Source: Limnohabitans sp.
Lineage (GTDB): Bacteria; Pseudomonadota; Gammaproteobacteria; Burkholderiales; Burkholderiaceae_C
Assembly: GCA_024641725.1 (NCBI GenBank)
Contig: JAHECM010000066.1
Span: 1-9,455, forward strand
DNA length: 9,455 nucleotides
Reading direction: 5' to 3'
Part shown: positions 1 through 5,622 of the stretch, in pieces
Position numbering within the stretch: position 1 is the first letter of the stretch
Layout of the letters: each line of letters begins with the position of its first letter
The notes under the pieces: generated by a model
The model's database searches: none
The model's input: only the letters and a program-made list of their open reading frames with translations
What the model was told of the DNA's origin: nothing
Made by a program: the position numbers and the translations under genes

Positions 1-643
1 CCACCGAAAAAATGTTCAGACTGGGCGCTGCGCGGGTGGCGACCCCCAGGCCAATGTTGATGAACAAGAGCGTCACCATGATCGGCAAGGCCACCAGCAA
101 TCCGCCTAAAAAGATCATGGAACTCCAGGTCATGAGTGTGGTCCAGGCCTGGGTGTTGAGCAGGTGCTTGCCGATCGGCATGCTCGAAAAGCTGTCGATC
201 AACAGACTCAGCAGCAGAGCGTGACCGCCCAAGCCGACAAAGATCAGGGTGGACAAAATGATCAAAAATTGGCCGATCACCGGCACGTTGCCGGTGTTGG
301 GGTCGATCAAGGTGGCCATGGACAAGCCAATCGAGTTGGATATGGTCTGACCTCCTAGCAACACGGCGGCGGTGACGACCTGCAAGATCAGGCCCATCAG
401 CACACCCAAAGTGATTTGGTTGGCCATTTCAAGCAGGCCGGGCGCGCTCAAAGGATCGAGCCGGGGCCATTCATACAGTGGGTAAATCATGAAAGTCAGG
501 ACCAGCGCCAACAGCACCCGGATGCGCACATTCATGGCCCGCAGCGAAAACACCGGCGCCGCCATGAGCAACGCCGAGATGCGCAACATGGGCCACATCA
601 ATTTGTAGAAATGGTCCAGCAGGGTGGCCAGTTCAAGGTTCAT
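1..643 (-). CDS. fliR: Flagellar export gate protein FliR (partial, C-terminus outside window)
   Basis: FliR is an inner-membrane subunit of the flagellar type III export gate, where it packs with FliP and FliQ. Translating the minus strand from the ATG at 643 gives 214 residues with no stop before the window edge. The start MNLELATLLDHFYKLMWPML matches the family pattern of an early W-P-x-L-R segment, followed by several hydrophobic membrane spans. Near the left edge the conserved signature TRAAPSLNIF is readable (family: TRAAPQLNIF). The family is about 260 residues, so roughly the last 45 are missing here. The start lies 21 nt after the fliQ stop. No clear Shine-Dalgarno sequence is visible, so translation may be coupled to fliQ. 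Last visible gene of the fliK-to-fliR operon. Confidence 0.95.
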   Translation of the reverse strand, partial: MNLELATLLDHFYKLMWPMLRISALLMAAPVFSLRAMNVRIRVLLALVLTFMIYPLYEWPRLDPLSAPGLLEMANQITLGVLMGLILQVVTAAVLLGGQTISNSIGLSMATLIDPNTGNVPVIGQFLIILSTLIFVGLGGHALLLSLLIDSFSSMPIGKHLLNTQAWTTLMTWSSMIFLGGLLVALPIMVTLLFINIGLGVATRAAPSLNIFSV

Positions 644-664
644 GGCAAAGGGCTGGACGCTGGG

Positions 665-934
665 TCAGTGAAAAAGGCCAGGAATGCGCTGAAAAATTTC
701 CCGCGTGTAATCCACCAGCATGTTGATCTGCCAGCCGCCCACAATGGCCAGGGTCAGTGCCAACGAAGCCACTTTGGGAATGAAGCTCAGGGTGGCTTCG
801 TTGATCGAGGTGGCGGCTTGCAAGATGCCGATCACCAAGCCGACGGCCAAGGCCACGGCCAACAAAGGCGCTGAGATCAGCACGGTCATCCATAGGGCTT
901 GTCGGCCCAGATCCACAACGGTGGCGGTGTCCAT
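665..934 (-). CDS. fliQ: Flagellar export gate protein FliQ
   Basis: FliQ is a small two-helix membrane subunit of the flagellar type III export gate that surrounds the FliP/FliR core. The ATG at 934 gives 89 residues, the length I recall for E. coli FliQ. The sequence shows two hydrophobic spans (about 15-40 and 52-72) and the conserved segment ILQAATSINEATLSFIPK. The reading frame stays open to a TTG at 949 that overlaps the fliP stop. I prefer 934 because GAGGA sits 8 nt upstream of it (943-947) and the family length fits exactly. It lies 11 nt after fliP and 21 nt before fliR, so it belongs to the same operon. No missing residues or disruption seen. Confidence 0.95.
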   Translation of the reverse strand: MDTATVVDLGRQALWMTVLISAPLLAVALAVGLVIGILQAATSINEATLSFIPKVASLALTLAIVGGWQINMLVDYTREIFQRIPGLFH

Positions 935-942
935 CGGTCGGG

Positions 943-947
943 TCCTC
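943..947 (-). promoter_or_regulatory. Ribosome binding site deciding the fliQ start
   Basis: On the minus strand GAGGA lies 8 nt before the ATG at 934 and overlaps the fliP stop codon (946-948). It favours the ATG start at 934 over the TTG at 949, which would begin inside the fliP stop. The overlap with the fliP stop also fits translational coupling. Confidence 0.6.
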
Positions 948-1689
948 AAGAAGTCACAAAACTGTTGGCCAAGGAGCCCAAAATCAGCCCCCAGCCGTCC
1001 ACCAGCACAAACAGCATCAGCTTGAAAGGCATGGAGATCATCATGGGCGAAAGCATCATCATGCCCATGGACATCAGCACGCTGGCGACGATCAGGTCAA
1101 TCACCACAAACGGGATGTAAATCAAAAAGCCGATGGTGAACGCGCTTTTGAGCTCGGAGGTGATGAAGGCGGGGACCAGCGTGGTGAAGGGCACGTTGTC
1201 GGGCGTGACCGCATCGGGCAGCTTGCCCATTTGCATGAACAAGGCGATGTCTTCTTCGCGGGTTTGCAAAGTCATGAATTTGCGCAAAGGGCCTTCGGCC
1301 GCGACCAAGGCTTTGTCAAACGCCATGTTGTCTTGCATATAGGGCATCAAGGCGTTGGTGTAGATGTCTTGGAGCACCGGCGACATGATGAAAAAGGACA
1401 AGAACATCGCCAGCCCGACCAGCACCATGTTGGGGGGGGTCTGGCCCGTGCCCAAGGCTTGACGCAAGATCGACAGCACGATGATGATGCGCACGAACGA
1501 GGTCATCATCAGCAGCAAAGAGGGCAGCAGCGTCAGCGTGGTCATCAAGGCCAGCAGCTGCAGGGTCAGGCTGTATTGGGTACCGCCTTTGCCGCCGCTC
1601 ACATTGATCAAGGGCACGCCCTGAGCCCAGCTGGCCAAAGGCAGTACCAACACCAGCCCCAGCAAGAGCCATCCCCCATATTTACGCAT
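946..1689 (-). CDS. fliP: Flagellar export gate protein FliP
   Basis: FliP forms the core ring of the flagellar export gate in the inner membrane. The protein is 247 residues from the ATG at 1689 (E. coli about 245). It opens with a cleavable signal peptide: MRK, a Leu-rich core, then ASWA with likely cleavage before QG. Family blocks are intact: RIIIVLSILRQALG, TPPN, LAMFLSFFIM, FITSELKSAF and MSMGMMMLSP, ending in the span MLFVLVDGWGLILGSLANSF. In-frame ATGs also exist at 1695 and 1704. I chose 1689 because the signal peptide then begins at MRK and the overlap with fliO is only 8 nt; no start has a strong ribosome binding site. The TPPN motif is encoded across a run of eight C (1432-1439), reported as a finding. 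Confidence 0.95.
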   Translation of the reverse strand: MRKYGGWLLLGLVLVLPLASWAQGVPLINVSGGKGGTQYSLTLQLLALMTTLTLLPSLLLMMTSFVRIIIVLSILRQALGTGQTPPNMVLVGLAMFLSFFIMSPVLQDIYTNALMPYMQDNMAFDKALVAAEGPLRKFMTLQTREEDIALFMQMGKLPDAVTPDNVPFTTLVPAFITSELKSAFTIGFLIYIPFVVIDLIVASVLMSMGMMMLSPMMISMPFKLMLFVLVDGWGLILGSLANSFVTS

Positions 1690-1999
1690 GCTCATCACTT
1701 TCATTGGGCAAGTTTGTTGTGTTGTGTGGGCCCGCGCTCAGGGGCCATTGACCCAGCGCTTGCATGTGTTGTCCGGTGATGCCGACCAGAACACGTTGAT
1801 TGTCCACTTCGAGCAGGGCGATTTTTTGCCGGGCGCCCAAGTGCAGGGTTTCCAGCACACGCAATTGCCGTTGGCCAGTGGGGTCCGAGTGCAAGCGCTG
1901 CTGCAGGCGCTTCAAGGCCCAGAGCAGCAGGCCCAAAAGGCCAAAGACCAGCACCAGGCTGGCCAACATTTTCAACAAATCCCACATGCCCGTGTTCAC
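1682..1999 (-). CDS. fliO: Flagellar assembly protein FliO
   Basis: FliO is a small membrane protein that helps FliP assemble during biogenesis of the export gate. It is 105 residues from a GTG at 1999. One membrane span (about 9-28, rich in Leu and Val) is followed by a basic stretch KRLQQRLH. The cytoplasmic domain then carries the family pattern RVLETLHLGARQKIALLEVDNQRVLVGIT, in which L-G-x-R-Q/K-x-I-x-L-L-E-V is the recognisable core. An ATG at 1987 would give a protein four residues shorter. I prefer GTG because a G-rich GGGG lies several bases upstream. It starts 13 nt after fliN and its end overlaps fliP. FliO is weakly conserved, so position supports the name as much as sequence does. 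Confidence 0.88.
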   Translation of the reverse strand: MNTGMWDLLKMLASLVLVFGLLGLLLWALKRLQQRLHSDPTGQRQLRVLETLHLGARQKIALLEVDNQRVLVGITGQHMQALGQWPLSAGPHNTTNLPNESDEHA

Positions 2000-2012
2000 A
2001 TTGGACCCCGGC

Positions 2013-2318
2013 TCAGAGGTTGCTCATGCGCTCAGAGGCTGGCGCCACGCGCGTGAGCCGGATGCCATAGCGCTCGTTGACGAGCACGATTTCGCCTTGG
2101 GCCACCACCGTGTTGTTGACCAGCAGGTCCAGGGGCTCGCCCGCAATGTGGTCGAGCTCGACCACGCTGCCCTGGGTCAAGCGCATCAGGTCGCGGATTT
2201 TGATCATCGCGCGTCCCACCTCGACGGTGAGGGTCACGGTGATGTTTTGCAAGACCTCGCCGTTGATCTGACCGGCTTCGTTACCGCCAGCGTCAAAGCC
2301 CATGTCGTTGTCTGTCAT
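2013..2318 (-). CDS. fliN: Flagellar motor switch protein FliN
   Basis: FliN forms the lower part of the cytoplasmic C-ring with FliM. There it takes part in switching rotation and in docking export chaperone complexes. The protein is 101 residues, short compared with about 137 in E. coli. The difference is a short N-terminal lead (about 23 residues before the SpoA-type domain). The domain is complete: NITVTLTVEVGRAMIKIRDL, then GSVVELDHIAGEPLDLLVNN, then GEIVLVNERYGIRLTRV. AAGGA (2325-2329) is 6 nt before the ATG at 2318 and overlaps the fliM stop, which supports this start and suggests coupled translation. The gap to fliM is 9 nt. Confidence 0.96.
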   Translation of the reverse strand: MTDNDMGFDAGGNEAGQINGEVLQNITVTLTVEVGRAMIKIRDLMRLTQGSVVELDHIAGEPLDLLVNNTVVAQGEIVLVNERYGIRLTRVAPASERMSNL

Positions 2319-2327
2319 TTCTTTTCC

Positions 2328-3314
2328 TTATTCCTGATCGGGGATCACGGAGCGTTCAATTTGCACCGCCACCTGCGTGCCCAAGGTGCCCACTTGCACG
2401 TCAAAGGCAGACAAGCCGTTGACCAACATGCGGGCGGCATCGGGTTTTTTGAAAAACAAGACATCGCCTTCTTGCATGGACTGAACCTCGCCGAGCGAGC
2501 TTTCCATTTGACCGAGCAAGACGCGCAATTGAATCTCTGCCGTTTCGACCGCCACTTCCAGGTCGTTGTGCCACTGTTTTTCGGATTCTTCGTTGCCGTC
2601 GCCCGTTTGCACTCGGCTGCGCAAGAGCTCACGCACGGGCTTGAGCGAGGCGTAGGGGTAGGCCAAGTCCAAGAAGCCTTGCGCTTGGGGTGAACCTTCG
2701 ACCTCAAAACGGGTCAGGATGACCAAGTCGTTTTCATCGGCGATTTGGGCAAATTGGGGGTTGATCTCGGAGCTGACCAACTCGAATTCGAGCGGCATCA
2801 CGGGCCCCCAGGCTTCTTGCAGGGATCGGAAAAACACATCCAGGATCATTTTGATGATCCGGCTCTCGGTGGGGGTGAACAAACGGGTCGGGGGCAGCTG
2901 CCCCACGCCATTGCCAAAACCACCAAAAAAGCTGTCTAAGGAGCTGAACACCACGGCCGGGTCGATCACCACGATGGAGAAGCCCCGCAGTGGGTTGGCG
3001 CGGATCACGTTGACCGACAGCGGTGGTTTGAGGTCTTTGAGGTAGTCGCCAAAGCGCACGATCTGCACTCGCGTCGGGTTGACGCGGGGGCTGCTGCGCA
3101 ACACCTCCAGCAAACCCAGGCGGAACAGACGCACAAAGCGCTCGTTGATCATGTCGATCGACGAAACGTTCACGCCCAGGCTGCTGTCTTCGCTGGCCAA
3201 GTCGTGCTTGCGCACGCGGGCATTGGTGTTGAAGCCGGTATCGACCGCGATCGAGCCGTCCTGGACACCTTCGGCCAGGGCAGAGAGTTCGTCAGCAGTG
3301 AGCAAAGAGGACAT
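2328..3314 (-). CDS. fliM: Flagellar motor switch protein FliM
   Basis: FliM is the C-ring switch protein that binds phosphorylated CheY and links FliG to FliN. Length is 328 residues, near the family norm. An N-terminal peptide LLTADELSALAEGV stands where the CheY-binding helix (consensus LSQxEIDALL) is expected. The middle CheC-like domain has INERFVRLFRLGL, PLRGFSIVVIDPAVVF and the GGFG turn at residues 131-134. The C-terminal FliN-like domain contains GDVLFF and VAVQIERSV. AGG lies 5 nt before the ATG at 3314, a modest ribosome binding site. The gap to fliL is 25 nt. The CheY-binding peptide departs from consensus at several positions (see findings); otherwise the gene looks intact. Confidence 0.96.
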   Translation of the reverse strand: MSSLLTADELSALAEGVQDGSIAVDTGFNTNARVRKHDLASEDSSLGVNVSSIDMINERFVRLFRLGLLEVLRSSPRVNPTRVQIVRFGDYLKDLKPPLSVNVIRANPLRGFSIVVIDPAVVFSSLDSFFGGFGNGVGQLPPTRLFTPTESRIIKMILDVFFRSLQEAWGPVMPLEFELVSSEINPQFAQIADENDLVILTRFEVEGSPQAQGFLDLAYPYASLKPVRELLRSRVQTGDGNEESEKQWHNDLEVAVETAEIQLRVLLGQMESSLGEVQSMQEGDVLFFKKPDAARMLVNGLSAFDVQVGTLGTQVAVQIERSVIPDQE

Positions 3315-3339
3315 GGGGGCCTGCAGGATTCAAAAACGG

Positions 3340-3951
3340 TTACTGAACCAAGAAGGATGTGAAGTGCACATCTTCCACGCCGCCAAAGTCTTCGTACTTT
3401 TCAAGCAAGGAGTTCATGGCGTCGCGGATTTTCAGCGCCAGTTCTTTGCGGAATTCAGGTTTGCTGATCTCGGGTTCGGTGGTCTGGCGCATCACGTCCA
3501 AAATGGTGGAGCGCAAGGCAAAGTCGTGTTTTTTCACATTGTCCACCACCCGCTGGTCATATCGGGTGGAAATGGCGATTTGTACCGACATGACTTTGCG
3601 CGAGCCAGTCAAATTGACCAAGAAATCTTTCTCGAGCTGCAAATAGGTGTACTCAAAGCGCTGGATGTCAGGCGACTTTTTGGTCAGTTTCGCATTTTTG
3701 TCGTCTTTGCCATCCTTGCCGCCATGGCCGTCGCCGCCGCCGTGGCCGTCACCACCGCCCCCGTGTCCGGCGGCCTGGTCAATTTGCTGATCCGGGTCCA
3801 GTGGCGGGGGTTTGTTGAAAAACCCAGTCATGAACAGGGTGCCCATCACTGTGGCCACCAACAAAACGATCAGGCCGACCACGCCGCCAATGATCAGCAG
3901 CAGGGGCTTTTTACTCGGTTTGCTTTCAACTTCTTGAACTTCTTCTGCCAT
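3340..3951 (-). CDS. fliL: Flagellar basal-body-associated protein FliL
   Basis: FliL is a single-pass inner-membrane protein that associates with the stator units around the motor. The protein has 203 residues, longer than many homologues (about 155-180). The short cytoplasmic head MAEEVQEVESKPSKK is followed by a membrane span (about 17-40) and a periplasmic domain. The domain has the family features YTYLQLEKDFLVNLTG, IAISTRYDQ and FRKELALKIRDAMN, ending in VHFTSFLVQ. The extra length is an unusual linker of Gly, His and Asp at residues 62-82, followed by a Lys/Asp-rich stretch. AGAGGTG (3956-3962) lies just before the ATG at 3951 and supports the start. It lies 41 nt after fliK and 25 nt before fliM, within the same operon. 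Confidence 0.93.
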   Translation of the reverse strand: MAEEVQEVESKPSKKPLLLIIGGVVGLIVLLVATVMGTLFMTGFFNKPPPLDPDQQIDQAAGHGGGGDGHGGGDGHGGKDGKDDKNAKLTKKSPDIQRFEYTYLQLEKDFLVNLTGSRKVMSVQIAISTRYDQRVVDNVKKHDFALRSTILDVMRQTTEPEISKPEFRKELALKIRDAMNSLLEKYEDFGGVEDVHFTSFLVQ

Positions 3952-3992
3952 AGGGCACCTCTGTGTTTGTTTCTACTTGCCAAGGTGGCGGG

Positions 3993-5405
3993 TCAGGCCA
4001 ACAAATCCCAGCCATCGGCCGGTGTGCGGGCCGCTGCTGGCGCGTTCGCGTCGGCGGTGGCTGCCACGGCTTTCACGCTGTCAGAACCTGGCGTTGAGCG
4101 GCGTTGCTGCTGCGGTGTCGGGTTTCCGCCGGATTGGCGGCTGCCATCGCTGTTCACCCAGACTGAAGCAACTGTTGTGCCCGATTGTGCCAAACCTTCC
4201 TTGAGGCGGTTCGCGCCCATCGCGATCAGGTCGCGGGTCAGTGGGTTTTCGGCCTTGAACATCGCGTCCAAGCCCCCGGCATGCATGTCCAGTTTCACAT
4301 CGATCTGACCGAGTTGCTCGGGGTTCAAGCGCAACTGGAGCGACCATTCGCCTTTGTTGATTTGTTCTTGCAGGCGCTGGGCCATGGCTTGGCCCATTTT
4401 GTCGGCCAGTTGCTGGTAGTGCTCAGCCTTGAGTTGGTAGCCACTGATGACCTGGGGCGCGGCCTCGGCCAACGGGGAGGCCAAATTTTGAACCTGTGCG
4501 CGCTCAGAGCCCAGAGCTTGCATGGCGGCAGCCGACGTTGGTGGCGCATCGCTGGGCACGGGGCTGCCTGTGATGCTGGCCAAGTCGGCCTCCAGATCCA
4601 GCGTGACGGTGGGGCTTTGGGGGCTGGGCGCCGTCCAAACCGGTGGCGCAGCGGCGGGGGTGAACTCGGTCAAGCCTGTTTTGTTCTGGGGCGACAAGCG
4701 CACGGGCAGCAAGCCGCGCAGACTGGCCTGCAAGGCAGCCGGTTCGGGTAGTGAGGCGTGCTGGGGGTCTTGGCTGAGCTCAGTCAGCATCTGCAGTCCG
4801 CCGATCAAGCCCAAAGCCATGGCGGTCGAAGTGCTTGGGGTGTCATTGGGGGTGGCCGCAATGGCCGAAGGTGTTGTCAGGGTTGGGCCAAGCTGTTTGG
4901 TTGGCGTTCCGATGGCCCAAGCCATGCTGTTTGTCAGAGTTTGAAGGTCCAAATTGGCGGAGCCTGAGGCCAGCTGGGGCAAGCCCAGGGCGTCTTGGCT
5001 GGGGGATGCCAAAGCGTTCTGCGTTTTGGCGGGTGCGCCCGAGCCGGGGGGGCCAAACAAAGCCGAGATGGCTTGTTCGTCCAAACCTTGCGCTCTCGCA
5101 AAGGCCGCCAAACTGGCCATTTCAGGCGAGGGCGATGCGGGCGTGATGACGGCCATGCCCGCGCCCAGTTCTTGCTTGATCAAGGTTGGAAAGCTGAAGG
5201 CCGGGTTGCTCGCCAAGCCCGTCGTGGGCGCAGCGGCAAGATCTTGCCGCATGGGCGGAGGCAAAAAATGGCTGAACACATCGGCAAAGCCGCCGGCCTG
5301 GCCTGAGCCGCCAGGCGCGCCTGCCCCTTCTGTGCCGAGCGATGCACTGCCGACGCCGGGTGCAGCGCTGGGCGTTGGGCTGAGTGTGACGGGTGAAACG
5401 TCCAT
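3993..5405 (-). CDS. fliK: Flagellar hook-length control protein FliK
   Basis: FliK is a secreted molecular ruler. It measures hook length and, through its C-terminal domain, makes FlhB switch export from hook to filament proteins. The protein is 470 residues from the ATG at 5405. The long N-terminal part is rich in Ala, Pro, Gly, Ser and Thr and of low complexity, as is usual. The conserved Flg_hook domain lies near the end, with LRLNPEQLGQIDVKL at about residues 358-372 and a Gln/Ser-rich tail. The frame is open to an ATG at 5447 (14 more residues). I chose 5405 because AGGAA (5412-5416) lies 6 nt upstream, while 5447 has no ribosome binding site. First gene of the leftward operon; no clear promoter was found for it. 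Confidence 0.92.
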   Translation of the reverse strand: MDVSPVTLSPTPSAAPGVGSASLGTEGAGAPGGSGQAGGFADVFSHFLPPPMRQDLAAAPTTGLASNPAFSFPTLIKQELGAGMAVITPASPSPEMASLAAFARAQGLDEQAISALFGPPGSGAPAKTQNALASPSQDALGLPQLASGSANLDLQTLTNSMAWAIGTPTKQLGPTLTTPSAIAATPNDTPSTSTAMALGLIGGLQMLTELSQDPQHASLPEPAALQASLRGLLPVRLSPQNKTGLTEFTPAAAPPVWTAPSPQSPTVTLDLEADLASITGSPVPSDAPPTSAAAMQALGSERAQVQNLASPLAEAAPQVISGYQLKAEHYQQLADKMGQAMAQRLQEQINKGEWSLQLRLNPEQLGQIDVKLDMHAGGLDAMFKAENPLTRDLIAMGANRLKEGLAQSGTTVASVWVNSDGSRQSGGNPTPQQQRRSTPGSDSVKAVAATADANAPAAARTPADGWDLLA

Positions 5406-5411
5406 GAATTT

Positions 5412-5416
5412 TTCCT
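5412..5416 (-). promoter_or_regulatory. Ribosome binding site deciding the fliK start
   Basis: On the minus strand AGGAA stands 6 nt before the ATG at 5405. The upstream in-frame ATG at 5447 is preceded by CTTTAACCC, with no purine-rich element. This favours the shorter FliK. Confidence 0.6.
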
Positions 5417-5530
5417 GAAAACAAGCGGGCAAGACAATGAATTGCATGGGTTAAAGCAAGAAACGTGACAGGCGAACCTTTGCCGCTGCGCCCGGCACGA
5501 AGGACGCAGGGGGTGTGCTGTCGGAATTTC

Positions 5531-5546
5531 TTGGCACAAAGCTTGC
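5531..5546 (+). promoter_or_regulatory. Sigma-54 promoter for flhA-flhF-flhG
   Basis: The plus strand reads TTGGCAC, five bases, then TTGC. This matches the sigma-54 (RpoN) consensus TGGCAC-N5-TTGC at every defined position, with the essential GG (5533-5534) and GC (5545-5546) exactly 10 bases apart. It points at flhA. The predicted transcription start is near 5557-5558, leaving a leader of about 65 nt before the ATG at 5623. Sigma-54 promoters need an enhancer-binding activator (FleQ- or FlrC-like in other flagellar systems), which is not in this window. I saw no clear activator site in the rest of the 217-bp intergenic region. Confidence 0.85.
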
Positions 5547-5610
5547 GTCAAGCACTGCAACACCTGATTGGCAACGCTTTCATGACACCTGAATTCACTC
5601 TCACCACCGG

Positions 5611-5615
5611 AAAGG
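5611..5615 (+). promoter_or_regulatory. Ribosome binding site of flhA
   Basis: AAAGG, part of GGAAAGG (5609-5615), lies 7 nt before the ATG at 5623 and supports that start. Confidence 0.55.
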
Positions 5616-5622
5616 CTCGACC

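Noticed and set aside
3968..3984. Sigma-54-like TTGGCAAGTAGAAACA on the minus strand before fliL
   Set aside because: The -24 half is good, but the -12 half reads AACA in place of TTGC, so the essential GC is missing.
3952..3992. Possible terminator between fliK and fliL
   Set aside because: No stem-loop followed by a T run was found in the 41-nt gap, and the operon appears to read through.
3079..4308. Open frame of 409 codons on the plus strand opposite fliM, fliL and fliK
   Set aside because: It spans three well-identified minus-strand genes and their junctions and has no family signature. It is a shadow frame.
5452..5478. Sigma-28-like promoter on the plus strand (TAAAGCAA, 11 bases, GGCGAACC)
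   Set aside because: Spacing fits the FliA consensus, but the -10 part matches only about half of GCCGATAA, and a far better sigma-54 promoter lies downstream.
5578..5591. Sigma-54-like GG-N10-GC on the minus strand facing fliK
   Set aside because: Only the GG and GC pairs match. The flanking bases (AGGTGT and AAGC) do not fit TGGCAC and TTGC.
5560..5592. Direct repeat ACACCTGA (5560-5567 and 5585-5592) just after the predicted flhA transcription start
   Set aside because: An 8-base repeat within about 200 bp is expected by chance fairly often, and no known regulator site matches it.
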